A program made the position numbers and the translations under genes. The notes below the pieces were generated by a model. It was not told where the DNA came from and made no database searches. It was given only the letters and a program-made list of their open reading frames with translations. DNA of 64,000 bases, taken from the NCBI GenBank assembly GCA_002007465.1, contig LNAC01000039.1:3837213-3901212 (forward strand). The letters are read 5' to 3'. Below, piece after piece: positions 11,901 to 22,200 of this stretch. Origin of the DNA: Ailurus styani (Eukaryota; Chordata; Mammalia; Carnivora; Ailuridae). The first letter of the stretch is position 1. Every line of letters starts with the position of its first letter.

Positions 11901-14900
11901 CGGCCATTTTGAAAACAGGATGAACCGTTCTGTCCCTGAGCCCCACACCGAAGCGTGAGTGCTGTTTTTAGAAATCACGACAAGACAATCAATATAGAAA
12001 TGTAAGTTTTCAACTTTTTCTTGATGGGTAAATGGGGCGGGGGGTTAGAAAAGGAGAAACTAATGGTCCTCAACACTGTTGGGACATTGGGATGTTGACA
12101 TTCTTCTTGGAAACTGGCTTAAAAAGTATGTTGTCTAAAACTTTCTGATGGATTGCCGTCACTTCTTATAAACTAATTAGCAGTGTGTTTATCCTGAAGT
12201 TCTTAAGTGGTGTACCTTGGCGCACTGGTCTACCCTGAAATGCTCTCATGGGAGCTGGCAACTGGTGCAGTTTATTGTGAACGTAAAGGACACAGGTTGC
12301 ATTTTGTTCATTGTGAGGTATACGCCACTTAGCACCTAGATTACGAGACAAGGGGTGGAGTGGGGCCCGATGTTCAAGTTAAAGGATCACCTTAAAGGGG
12401 CTCCTGGCTGGCTCAGTTGGCGGAGCATCCAGCTCTTGATCTTGGGGTTGTGAGTTCAAGCCCCACATTGGGTGGAGAGATTACCTAAAAAAAAAAAAAT
12501 CACATTAACAAGCCCATGCCAAACAGCACGGACTGTGAGGGCTGTGCCTTATAATAGGGCAATAATTAAACCCTCAATAGCTACCTGGTGCTGAACCCCA
12601 AGCTACAAGATAGTGCAGTGAGTAGGAGCAGCTTTTATTGATGCTGCAGGATACTTAAACTATAATAGAGATTGTGCTATAACGATCACTGAGAAACTTA
12701 CTGTTTTGAGTTCCTTACCCTTTTGTATACCTTTCTAACACCTTGCCTTAAATTCTAGTATTAGAAGTATGCTGTGCACGAAGAAATCTTAAGAATAATT
12801 GGTTCTCTAAATCAATGCTCTTCACACTGTGCCCAGCATCTTTAAAAAACGAGGTAGCAAAGAAAATACCAGAATCTATCACATGTAGTAAAGTGAAGTA
12901 TTCTATGGTGAAACCGTTATTTGTACATAAGTTGGTAAATCACAATATAAGTCATGACCTATGTATTTTTTAGGTCACAGTCCGGAGTTTGAAAATCACA
13001 GATCTCAATTGTTCTTGAATTCACCTCTGCCATTCTCGGCAGTAAAGTTCCAAAATGCAATACCAAGCGTCATAGGGCATTTTCTTATGTATTTGCTGTG
13101 TTTACTTTCAAACCGAAGACTGCTTTTCCCTTACCTGTAGCTCTTTGGCCACTTTGTTATCTTGTCTAACCCAATTTACAAATTAATATGGTCCAAGTGT
13201 GGATTAATTAATCCCAGGCCAAACCTCAAGAAAAGTAACATAGTCTTGGCCTTAGATTGAAAAAAGCCCCAAAACACCCAAATCGAGGTTGGCTAAACTT
13301 ACTAAATCCAACCAAAGTGTCAGGCAGGGAAAGGAACTGCCAAGTGCCTGGGCAGCTGTCAGCCCTGAGCCTCTTGAATAAGAGAAGTGATTGTCTAATA
13401 GAAGTCTGTGCTCAGAAAACCTGGAAAAGAGTGAACCGGAAGATGTTCTAGAAATCTGAAACTGCTATGTGTCTCAGGCCTCTTGGCTGGAAGGAGCCCG
13501 GTGGGAAGGGCTTTGAAGGCACCAGATGTTGCCTGCATTCTCCTCTCAGGGCCCTGGTTAGCGTGTGGCTGGGGAGGTGAGGGTTTGCTCACCAGGCCTC
13601 CGTGGAGCACCTTGCGGGAGTGTTTATGTCTGTGCAGAACTTATCTCAGCACTGCAGAGCCGTCCTCTCACTTGGAGAAGAGGAGAGGAGACAAATGGGG
13701 ATTCCAGGTCCCCTTATTCTGAGTGCCAACGCTAACACCAACCGCGCCACAGTATGCAAGGTCAAGGAAAACATTCTGTGTAGGAAATTTGATGTCAACA
13801 GTAATGAAGCATTTTATAATGGGATTTTCATTGGCCCCATGAAAAAAAAGTTTGCTAGTTATATAAGGAGCTCTATTTGTGGTCACTTTCAGGCTTAGTG
13901 GTTCCCACTCACAAAGTCGGCCTCCGCCACAGACCTCGGACGTGGCAGTGCCGATCTTCTGACCTGCAGGCTGGGGCATTTTCTTAAAGTCCTTCCCATG
14001 GGGTGTGAAACCCAATGTAAACAAGTAAACATGCTGTGGCATGTTGGCACAGAAACCTTTGTGGCCATTTATCTTCCTGTTTGGGTTGGATATACTTACG
14101 GTGTTTGCAGGACTCAGGGTACCCCTGGACGAAGAAGCAAATTAAGGTTGTAATTTTGCTTTTTTTTTTTTTTAACTAATGCTTTTTGCATTGTACGTAG
14201 AGTGACTTGGGATTCTAATACTCCTTGGGATTCTCAAAGTCTCTTACTCTTTACTGTTACTGGCAAGGGCATGGGGGATTGCCTTTTCAGAGCAGCGCAT
14301 TGGGGCTACTTTGAAGCCATCAACCTTGATTTTTCAAGTCGAGTTTACAGCGTTAAATTCAACTGCTACTTTCCCAAAAGATTTCCTGACTCCTTTTATA
14401 TCTGTCTATCGCTAAAGTAATTAACTTTTCTAATGTCCAGATAAGGAAGGAACTATTAATATTTTGTCTCTTCTGAGAAATTGTGGTCTGACTTTTGGAT
14501 GTGCCCTTACGTAGAAACATTTAGGGGTTAGTTGAAATAAGAGCTCAATTCAATCCAGGCTTTTTTCCTTTTGAGAAGATTATTGTCCTTTTTATTGTCC
14601 TTTTTATCAAGAGATTACGAATATTTTAAAATATAGTTTAAAGCGCCGAAGAGAGTAAAGAACTCCTTCTATTAAAAAAAAGAAACATTTTGGGACGCTG
14701 GGTAGCTCGGTTGTTGAAGCGGCTGCCTTTGGCTCAGGTTGTGATCCCAGTCCTGGGATCCCAGGGTCCTGGGGTCGAGTGCTGCATCCGGCTCCTGGCT
14801 CAGCAGAGAGCCTGCTTCTCCCTCTCCCTCTGCCTGCTGCTCTCCCTGCTTGTACTCTCTGTCTGTCAAATAAATAAAATCTTTAAAACAAAACAAAACA

Positions 14901-15207
14901 CAAGCATTTTAACCCCTAAATCTCATCTGTGTTGTCTTGGAATCAGAGACGACCCAGGATGAGTTTAACTTAGGCCAGCAAAAATTAAACTTTATCCAGT
15001 AGGGTGACACTTCCAAATAATCGCTGTAATTTTAATTTTTCCGATACAGATGAAGAACTAGCACTGGATGGCAGTTTTGACCAAGACCTAAAAAACTATC
15101 ACAAACTCCAGTGGGAAACAGAATTCAAACCTGTGGCACAGCAGCTTCTAACCCGAATTCAGAGTCATCACACCTTCCTGGAACCCCTGTCCATTCCTTC
15201 TTTCTAA
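5823..15207 (+). CDS. ARMC2: ARMC2, last five coding exons (spliced, 5' part outside the window)
   Basis: Armadillo repeat containing 2. In mammals and green algae the family is needed to assemble sperm and ciliary axonemes; it is linked to radial spoke and central pair assembly, and loss causes malformed sperm flagella. Seen here: five exons at 5823-5945, 6258-6371, 8478-8610, 8947-9107 and 15050-15207. All introns are GT/AG and phases agree, giving the C-terminal 229 residues of a protein of about 865 residues. The piece reads as helical armadillo repeats with hydrophobic heptads such as ACLVCKTLWNFSEN and CGVLLNLTVD, and ends in PLSIPSF. No frameshift or stop interrupts it. The first base of the first codon (E) lies in an upstream exon left of the window. 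The gene converges with SESN1. Recognition is from the protein sequence and the synteny. Confidence 0.96.
6258..6371 (+). CDS. ARMC2: ARMC2 coding exon (fourth from the end)
   Basis: The acceptor is aacccag and the donor is gtgagt at 6372. It reads LLVKLLVSNNMDGILEAVRV and on to DFIVQKN, typical armadillo helices. A run of seven A bases lies just before the donor. Confidence 0.95.
6705..7250 (+). mobile_element. Old LINE-1 3' fragment split by a SINEC
   Basis: Phrases such as 'ggatgggttgtaattgcaaa' and 'aatcatgagtattgtttatg' look like an old degraded L1 3' end in sense. A SINEC interrupts it at 6791-6919. Confidence 0.4.
6791..6919 (+). mobile_element. SINEC
   Basis: Head 'ggggcacctgggtagctcag', then 'ttgatctcagggttgtgagt', with an A-run at 6913-6920. 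Imperfect target duplication (agttgtatat and agttccatat). Confidence 0.8.
7425..7684 (-). mobile_element. SINEC, long form, antisense
   Basis: T-run, GA-rich body and head 'ccacccaggtgcccc' read on the minus strand. It is longer than usual because the part with 'catgacctgagt' is repeated, which suggests an internal duplication. Flanks catta/ctttag are a diverged target duplication. Confidence 0.8.
8478..8610 (+). CDS. ARMC2: ARMC2 coding exon (third from the end)
   Basis: The acceptor is ctcccag and the donor is gtaagt at 8611. It reads VHKFMIALLDAKHQDICFSA, then CGVLLNLTVDKDRRVILKEG. It ends two bases into a Lys codon completed by the next exon. Confidence 0.95.
8947..9107 (+). CDS. ARMC2: ARMC2 coding exon (second from the end)
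   Basis: The acceptor is aactcag and the donor is gtaaga at 9108. It reads LVDCLRHFGPTDWQLACLVC, then KTLWNFSEN, and on to LLVLLPSFL. The last base G starts the Asp codon finished at 15050. Confidence 0.95.
9453..9626 (-). mobile_element. SINEC, antisense, with clear target duplication
   Basis: Reverse SINE flanked by ctatacattttaatt at 9438-9452 and 9628-9642. It lies 345 bases into the last ARMC2 intron. Confidence 0.85.
9930..10350 (+). repeat. Two adjacent MIR fragments
   Basis: The first (about 9930-10090) has 'tcatctgcatgatggggaca'. The second (about 10130-10350) has 'tgccacttctaagttgttga' and 'ccttgggcttaacctcccta'. Both are in sense orientation. Confidence 0.5.
10590..10760 (+). mobile_element. 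MER5-type hAT DNA transposon remnant
   Basis: 'cagaaattctgacttaggaa', 'ctctggggtgaggcctgtta' and 'tctgcatttttt' are landmarks of the non-autonomous MER5 group. It has no coding capacity. Confidence 0.55.
10761..12397. other. ARMC2 last intron, mostly unassigned
   Basis: A GC-moderate intron segment. A possible L2-like piece lies near 11290-11420. I recognise no gene or conserved motif elsewhere. Confidence 0.4.
12398..12500 (+). mobile_element. SINEC, short form
   Basis: Only the tRNA-like head: 'ggctcctggctggctcagtt', then 'gttgtgagttcaagccccac', and an A-run at 12487-12499. Confidence 0.8.
12501..14690. other. ARMC2 last intron, unassigned
   Basis: Unique-looking intron sequence with a T-run at 14160 and a 13-base tandem copy (attgtccttttta) near 14581. 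I see no exon-like conserved frame here. Confidence 0.4.
14691..14900 (+). mobile_element. SINEC
   Basis: 'gggacgctgggtagctcggt' head, 'ctcaggttgtgatcccag' body, then 'caaataaataaaatctttaa' and an AAAC-rich tail. It ends about 150 bases before the terminal ARMC2 exon. Confidence 0.85.
15050..15207 (+). CDS. ARMC2: ARMC2 terminal coding exon
   Basis: The acceptor is ccgatacag and there is an in-frame TAA at 15205-15207. It reads DEELALDGSFDQDLKNYHKL and ends in HTFLEPLSIPSF, the conserved ARMC2 C terminus. A 5.9 kb intron precedes it. Confidence 0.95.
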
Positions 15208-15850
15208 CATGACGCAGCTTCACAGAAACAGGAAGTCAGGTCTCCTTCATTCTTAAGCAGTGGTAACAAACACAAACATTTGCTCCTGGGTATTGACAAA
15301 TTTTGTAAGTTTTTCAGATACTGATTTTAGGGAGTAGTCTAAGGATTTTAAAAGAAAAGCTTTTTTTTTTTCTATTAGGTATTATGGGAAAATGAATATA
15401 AATGTACTTTCTGCTATAAGAAATGTAAGATGAAAATATATCCATGGTTTTTCTAAGTAAATGAGTTTTTCTTCTATTCTCTAGTCAGTCCTTCAGTTCT
15501 AATCTTAAAATCCCGATTTAACAATTCTGGAATTGAAGTGTTTGTTCAGTAGTTACGTGAACTGTGCGATGAAGAAATTAGATTTTTGTGTATAGGAGGA
15601 GTGGTGGTCAACCTATGAGGAACACATTCCTACATAAACGTCTGTATTAATTCTTGTATCCTCTGAGAATTATTTTCTGGTTATGTACTAGTATTTTTCT
15701 AGTTTTATTAAGAGCAAGAATAAGCAAAAACATTTAGAAAATCTCCTTTGGGCAATCGATTATTAAATAAGTAAAATAGATGGAAAAGGGAGTATTTTAC
15801 CTCTTTCTTCTCATTTGAAATAAAATGACTAGACCAGACAGTCCTTCTAA
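15208..15850 (+). other. ARMC2: ARMC2 3'UTR (inferred extent)
   Basis: AT-rich sequence with no recognisable repeat between the stop codon and the first good AATAAA at 15819. The end is inferred from that signal. A longer form could use the AATAAA at 16091, which lies inside a MIR copy. Confidence 0.6.
15819..15824 (+). terminator. ARMC2: Candidate ARMC2 polyadenylation signal AATAAA
   Basis: First canonical hexamer downstream of the ARMC2 stop, about 610 bases away. A TG-rich stretch follows about 35 bases later (ctgtgactag), compatible with a cleavage context. Confidence 0.5.
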
Positions 15851-15874
15851 TTGTAACTTTCTGTGACTAGAGAG

Positions 15875-16115
15875 GTGATGTAATGTCCTAGAAAGGGTCT
15901 AGGCTCAGAAATACGGCAGATCTCAGTTTGGAATCCTAGCTATCGCCTTCTTCGGCCTAGGGTGAGCAACTTAATTTCTTTAGCTTCAACTGTAAATGGG
16001 AATATTTGATATAGTTCAGTTTGGGGGGAAAAAAAGACATTAAATGGGCAAATTGCCTAGCACAGTGTCTGATGTGGCTAGTAGGTGCTCAATAAATGAT
16101 AACATTAGGATGGTA
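15875..16115 (+). repeat. MIR, nearly full length
   Basis: Runs from 'gaggtgatgtaatgtcctag' through 'ggtgagcaacttaatttctt' to 'agtaggtgctcaataaatga', the classical MIR 3' end. It supplies the AATAAA at 16091. Confidence 0.7.
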
Positions 16116-16710
16116 ATTAGTTTATTAGTCTGCCATTCTTTGCAGGGTAAGTTTGGCCTTTGAATGAATGACAGAAGCCAAAGAAACTGAGATGACCATT
16201 ATCCTATATTGGCCAAGTGAGGATTTGGAAATAAAAGACAGGTACTCCTCTGCTTGGAGAAAGGTGGTTATTAATGGCTCCTCACCCTACAAAATGCTAA
16301 GACTAATGGGAAGAAGGCAGGTACCCCAGACTGAAGCCCAGAATGGCTTTCTTTCTTTCTTTCTTTTTTTTCAGAATGGCTTTCGAAGACCATTAGAAAA
16401 TACTTAAATTTTCAGGAAGAAATAGACTTTACTAGGGCCTTTATAGTCTGGGGCTTGTCTCTGGCAAGGGCTCAGCACAATCCCCTGGGGACATGCCTTA
16501 TTGTAGAATGTGATGGGCTCATCTCTCAAAACCATTTAAGGATCTAAGTCTTTAAAAAATTTTAAAAATTCTTTGTCCATAGCACATTATATATTCTACT
16601 TTCAGGGAAAAAGATTAAACTATTTTCTCCCAACACACCCCCCTCAGTATTTATAACTAATATAATAACTCATGGTGGAACACCACTATACCTGTTCTCC
16701 TTCATATAAA
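16116..16710. other. Intergenic, unassigned
   Basis: No confident element. It includes a short (TTTC)n run near 16350 followed by a repeat of 'cagaatggcttt'. Confidence 0.4.
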
Positions 16711-16879
16711 CTCCTAACCTTCAGACTCCTATGCAAGCTGGACCTTTTGGAGCCATCTCTCTGCCCCCCCCCCTTTAAAGATTATATATATATANCTCCT
16801 AACCTTCAGACTCCTATGCAAGCTGGACCTTTTGGAGCCATCTCTCTGCCCCCCCCCCTTTAAAGATTATATATATATA
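16711..16879. repeat. 84-base direct repeat around a single N (probable assembly overlap)
   Basis: Positions 16711-16794 and 16796-16879 are nearly identical, ending in the same C-run, 'tttaaagattatata' and TA repeat. The N at 16795 sits exactly between them. Confidence 0.85.
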
Positions 16880-17090
16880 TATATATATATTTATTTTTTA
16901 AGATTTTATTTATTTATTTGACACAGAGAGAGAGATCAGATCACAAGTAGGCAGAGAGGCAGGCAGAGAGAGAGGAGGAAGCAGGTTCCCTGCCGAGCAG
17001 AGAGCCCGATGTGGGCCTCGATCCCAGGACCCCGAGATCATGACCTGAGCCGAAGGCAGAGGCTTCAACCCACTGAGCCACCCAGGCGCC
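16873..17090 (-). mobile_element. SINEC, mustelid-type, antisense
   Basis: TA repeat and T-rich tail at left, 'gagccgaaggcagaggcttc', then 'cccactgagccacccaggcg'. Flanked by aaagattatat (16865-16875 region and 17092-17102). Confidence 0.85.
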
Positions 17091-17099
17091 CAAAAGATT

Positions 17100-17199
17100 A
17101 TATTTTTTAAGTGATCTCTACATTGAACATGAGGCTCGAGCTCACAACCCCAGGATTAAGAGTCACATATTCTACTGACTGAGCCAGCCAGGTACCCCT
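17100..17199 (-). mobile_element. SINEC, short form, antisense
   Basis: Head only: 'gatctctacattgaacatga', then 'gactgagccagccaggtacc'. It abuts the previous SINE. Confidence 0.75.
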
Positions 17200-17216
17200 G
17201 CCTTTTAAAAAAGGGC

Positions 17217-18804
17217 TAAAAAACACATAACATAAAACTGACCATACTATTTTTGAGTGTACAGTTCAGTAGTGTTAGGTATATTCACATTGCTCTGCAA
17301 TAGAACTCTAGAACTTTTTCATCTTACAAAACTAAAACTCTGTATCTGCTTAAAAAAAAACAAAAAACCAAAGAAAATACCCCATATCCTCCTTTGCCCC
17401 AGCTCCTAGCAACCACCATTCTACTTTGTGTGTATGAATTTCATTAGTTCAGATACCTCACATAAGTGGAATCATACAGTATTTGTCTCTTTGTATTGGC
17501 TCATTTCACTTAGCATAGTGTCCTCCAAGTCTGTCTGTGCTGAAGCATGTGACAGTATGTTCTTCCTTTTTAAAGCTGAATAATATTTCCTTGTATGTAG
17601 ATCCCATATTTGTTTATCCAGTCATCGATCAAAGGGCATTTGGATTGCTTCTGCTTCATGGTTATTGTGAATAATGCTGCTTTGAACATGGTGTGTAAAT
17701 AGCTCTTTGAGATTCTGCTTTCGATTCTTTGGGTATACATCCAGAAGTGGAATTATTGGATTATACAGTAGTTCTATTTTTAATTTTGGGGGGAGTTTCT
17801 ATACTGTTTCCCATCAAGGCTAGACTATTTTACATTACCACCAGCAGTGCACAACAGTTTGAATTTCTTCACATCTTTGCCAGCACCTGTTATTTATGTT
17901 ATTTATAGTAGTCATCATAAAGTGATCTCATTGTGGTTTTGATTTGCATTTCTCTAATAATTAATGATGTTGAATATCTTTTCATATGTTTGTTGACCAT
18001 TTGTATATCATCCCTGGCTTAATGTTCATTCAAGTCCTTTGCCCGTTTTTTAGTTGGTCTCAGTTTTTGGTTGTTGTTGAGTTAAAGGAGTTCTTTATAT
18101 ATTCAGGGTATTAACCCCCTGTCAGGTAGGTATATGATTTGCAAATATTTTCTCCCATTCCATAGGTTGCCTTTTCACTCTGTTGATTGTGTCCTTTGAT
18201 GCACAGAAGGTTTCTCTGTTTTTGTTTTTGTTTTTTTTTTTAAAGTAATCTCTGTGCCCAACATGGGGCTCAAACTCATGACCCGGAAATCAAGAGTTGC
18301 ATGTTCTTCCAACTGAGTCATCCAGGTACCCCACAGATGCACAGAAGTTTTTAAGTTTTGATGTAGTTCTGTTTGTCTAGGTTGTTGTTTTTTTTTAACC
18401 TTTGCCTTTGGGGTTATAACCAATAAATCATTGACAAATCCAATGTCCTGCGGCTTTTTCCCTGCTTTCTCCTAGGAATTTTATAGTTTCAGTTCCTACA
18501 TTTAGGTCCTTAATCCATTTTAGTTAATTTTTAGGTAGGATGTAAGGTAAGGGTCTACCTTCATTCTTTTGCATGTAGATATCTAGTTTCCCCAGTATCA
18601 TTTGTTGAAGTGCAGTCACTTCCTCATTGAACATTCCTGGCACCCTTGTCCATCATTTGGCTATATGCATGAAGGTTGATTTCTGGGTTTTCTGTTCTAT
18701 TCCATTGCTCTATAGGTCTGTCTGTCTTTATGTCAGTGCCACGCTGTTTTGATTACTATAGCTTTGTAATATGTTTGAAATCAGGCCATGTGAGACCTCC
18801 AACA
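17217..18804 (-). mobile_element. Old host LINE-1, piece 1 (3' end)
   Basis: Reverse-oriented L1: 3'UTR 'acagttcagtagtgttaggt', then ORF2 3' end with 'cactcataagtggaatcat'-like and 'ggctcatttcacttagcata' phrases. The reading stops at 'gtgagacctccaac' and resumes in register at 26873. Degraded, no intact frame. Confidence 0.8.
18211..18333 (-). mobile_element. SINEC short form inside the host L1
   Basis: T-run plus 'catggggctcaaactcatga' and 'ccaggtacccc'. Flanked by gatgcacagaag on both sides (about 18198 and 18335). Confidence 0.8.
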
Positions 18805-19021
18805 TTTTTTTATGGAAGTATGGTTGACCTAAAATATTATATTAGTTTCAGGTATACAACATAATGATTCAACAATTTGCATTATGAAATGCTCACCAAA
18901 GTAAGTGTAGTTGTCATCTGTCACCATATGAAGTTATTGTAACATTATTGACTGTATTTCCTATGCTGTACTTTTCATTCCCATGACTTCTTTATAACTA
19001 GTTTGTACCTCTTAATCCCCC

Positions 19022-19215
19022 TTTTTAAAAGATTTATTTATTAGAGAGTGTGCGCACTTGTGTGAGTGGGGAGGGGCAGAGAAGGAGAAGAGAATTTCAG
19101 GCAGACTCTGCTGAGCATGGAGCCTGACACAGGGCTTGATCCCAGAATCCTGAGATCACAACCTGAGCCAAAACCAAGAGTCGGGACACTAAACCAACCA
19201 AGCTACCCAGGCACC
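19022..19215 (-). mobile_element. SINEC inside inner L1 A
   Basis: Reverse SINE flanked by cctcttaatccc (about 19009-19020 and 19217-19229). Confidence 0.8.
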
Positions 19216-22200
19216 TCCCTCTTAATCCCTTTCATCCATCTTGCTCATACCCCCATGTCCTAAATTCTGGCAAGTAACAGATTATTCTCTTTATGTATTA
19301 GTCTGCTTCTGTTTTTTTGTTTGCTTATTCATTTGCTTTTAAGATTCCATATATAAGTGAAATCATACATTATTTTTCTTTCTCTGATTTGTTTCACTTA
19401 GCATAATACCCTGTAGGTCCATCCATGTTGTTGCAAATAACAGGATTTCATTTTTTTATTGCCACATAACATTCCATTGTATATATACATACCACATCTT
19501 TATCCATTCATCTATCAATGGATGCTTAGGTTGCTTCCATAACTTGGCTATTGTGGAAAATGCTGCAATAAATGTAGCGGTGCACGTATCTTTTCAAATT
19601 AGCATTTCCCTTTTCTTTGAGTAAATACCCAGTAGTGGAATTACTTGATTTTATGGTATTTCTATTTTTAATTTTTTAAAATTAAACCTGCATACTGCTT
19701 TCCAGAGTGGCTTCATCAATTTACACTCCCACCAACAGTACAGAAGGGTTTCCTTTTCTCCCCATCTTTGCCAACACTTGTTCTTGTCCTTTTGATAATA
19801 GCCATTCTGAGCGGTGTGAGGTGATCTCTCATTGCGGTTTTGATTTTGCATTTCCCTGATTGGTGATGTTGAGCATCTTTTCATGTGTCTGTATGTCCAG
19901 TCTTTGGAAAATGTCTATTCAGGTCTTCTGCCCATTTTAAAATTAGATTCTTTGGGGGTTTTTTTGGTGTTGAGTTGAATGAGTTCTTTGTATATTCTGC
20001 ATATTAACTTCTTATCCAATGTATCATTTGCAAGTATCTTCCCCAATCAGTGAGTTGCCTTTTCATTTTGTTCATGGTTGCCTTCACTGTGCGAAAGCTT
20101 TTTAGTTTGATGTAGTCCAACAGTTTTTTTTTGGTTTTGTTTCTCTTGCCTGAAGAGACTGATCCAAAAATATATATATTACTAAGACTGATGTCCATGA
20201 GTTCACTGCCTATATTTTCTTTTAGGAGTTCTAGGGTTTCAGATCTTACATTTAGGTCTTTGATCTGTTTTGAATTTTTTCTGTATGGTATAAGAAAATG
20301 ATCCAGTTTCTTTCTTTTGCATGTTGCTGTCTAGTTTTCCCAACACCATTTATCGAAGAGACTTGTTTCCACATTGTATATTCTTGCCTCCTTTGTCATA
20401 GATTAATTGACCACGTAAGTGTGGGTTTATTTCTGGATTCTTTATTCTTTTCTGTTGATCTGTGTGTCTGTTTTTGTGCCAGTACCATATTGTTTTAATT
20501 ACTTTGCAGTGTAGTTTGAATCTGAGGTTGTGATCCCTTTAACTTTGTTCTTCTCAAGATTGACTTGACTATTTGGGATCTTTTGTGGTTCCACACAGTT
20601 CTAAGATTATTTCTTCTAGGTGTGTGAAACTACTAAAAGTATTTGATAGAAATTGCACCGAATCTGTAGATTACTTTGGGTAGTATGGGCATTTTGATAA
20701 TATTTTCCAGTCCGTTAGCATAGTATATTTTTCCATTTATTTGTGTTGTCTTCAGTTGTTTTCATCAATGTCATATAGTTATCAAAGTACATATTTTTCA
20801 CCTAGGTATTTTATTCTTTTTGATGCAGTTTGTAAGTAGGATTGTTTTCTTAATTTTTCTTTCTGCTAGTTTGTTATTAGTGCATAGCAATGCAATAGAT
20901 TTTTGCATATTAATTTTGTATCTTGAAATTTTACTGAACTCATTAATTCTAATAGGTTTTTGGTGAAATCTTTAGGGTTTTCTGTATATGGTATCCTATC
21001 ATCTGCAAAGAGCGATAGTTTTACTTCTTCCTTACACCTATTTGGGTGCCTTTTATTTGTTTGATTGATGTGATTAGGACTTCCAGTAGTATATTGAATG
21101 AAAGTGGTGAAAGTGAAAATCCTTGTTTTGTTCCTGATCTTAGAGGAAAAGGTTTCAGTTTTTCACCATTGAGTATCTTAGCTGTGGGTTTGTTATATGT
21201 GGCCTTTATTATCTTGAGGTATGTTCCCTCCATACCCACTTTGTTGAGAGTTTTTAATCATGAACAGATGCTGAATTTTGCAAATGTTCTTTATCCTTCA
21301 TTTTCTTAATGTGATGTATCATCTTGATGTGCAGAGAAGTATTGAATATCCTTGCATCTCTGAGATAAATTCCACTTGATGGTGATAAGTGACCCTTTAA
21401 ATGTATTTTTGAATTCAGTTTGCTAAGATTTTGCTGAGGATTTTTGCATCTATGTTCATCAGGGATATTGGTCTGTAATTTTCTTTTTTTGTGTTGTCTT
21501 TGTCTGGTTTTGGTATCAGGGTAATGCTGGCCTTATAGAATGAATCTAAAGCATTCTTGTATTTTTTGGAATAGTTTCAGGATAGGTATTAGCTCATCTT
21601 TAAATGTTTGGTAGAAATCACCTGTGAAGACAATTGGTTCTGGACTTCTTTTTGTTGGGAGTTATTTGATTACTGACTAGTAACTAGTAATCAGTCTGTT
21701 CAAATTATCTATTTCTCCTTGATTCTGTCTTGTAATATTGTTTTTCTAGGAATTTATCCATTTCTATTAGTTTGTCCAGTCTGTTGGCCTATAGGTTTTC
21801 ATAATAGTCTCTAATTATCCTTTGTATCTGTAGTGTTAGTTGTAACTTCTCTTTTATTTCTGATTTTATTTTTGAGTCCTCTCATTTTTTAACTGACAAA
21901 TCTGGCTAAAAGTTTATCAATTGTGTTTATCTTTTCAAAGAATCAGCTCTTAGTTTAATTGATCTTTTCTATTTTTTTTAAGTCTCTATTTCCACTCTGA
22001 TCTTTATTTCCTTCTTTCTATTAACTTTGGGCTCTGTTCTTTTTCCAGTTCCTTTAGGTGTGAGGTTAGATGGCTTATTTGAAGTTTTTCTTGTTTCTTG
22101 AGGTAGGCCTGAATTGCTATAAACTTCCCTCTTAGAAATGCTCTTGGTGCATCCCAAAGGTTTTGAACCATGGTTTCCCATTTTTATTTGTCTCCAGGTA

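Noticed and set aside
12398..12500. tRNA-like head sequences of SINEC copies, here and elsewhere
   Set aside because: They derive from a tRNA but belong to retroposed SINEs with tails and target duplications, so they are not tRNA genes.
16091..16096. AATAAA as the main ARMC2 poly(A) signal
   Set aside because: It is part of the MIR 3' end; the signal at 15819 is nearer and outside a repeat, though use of both cannot be excluded.
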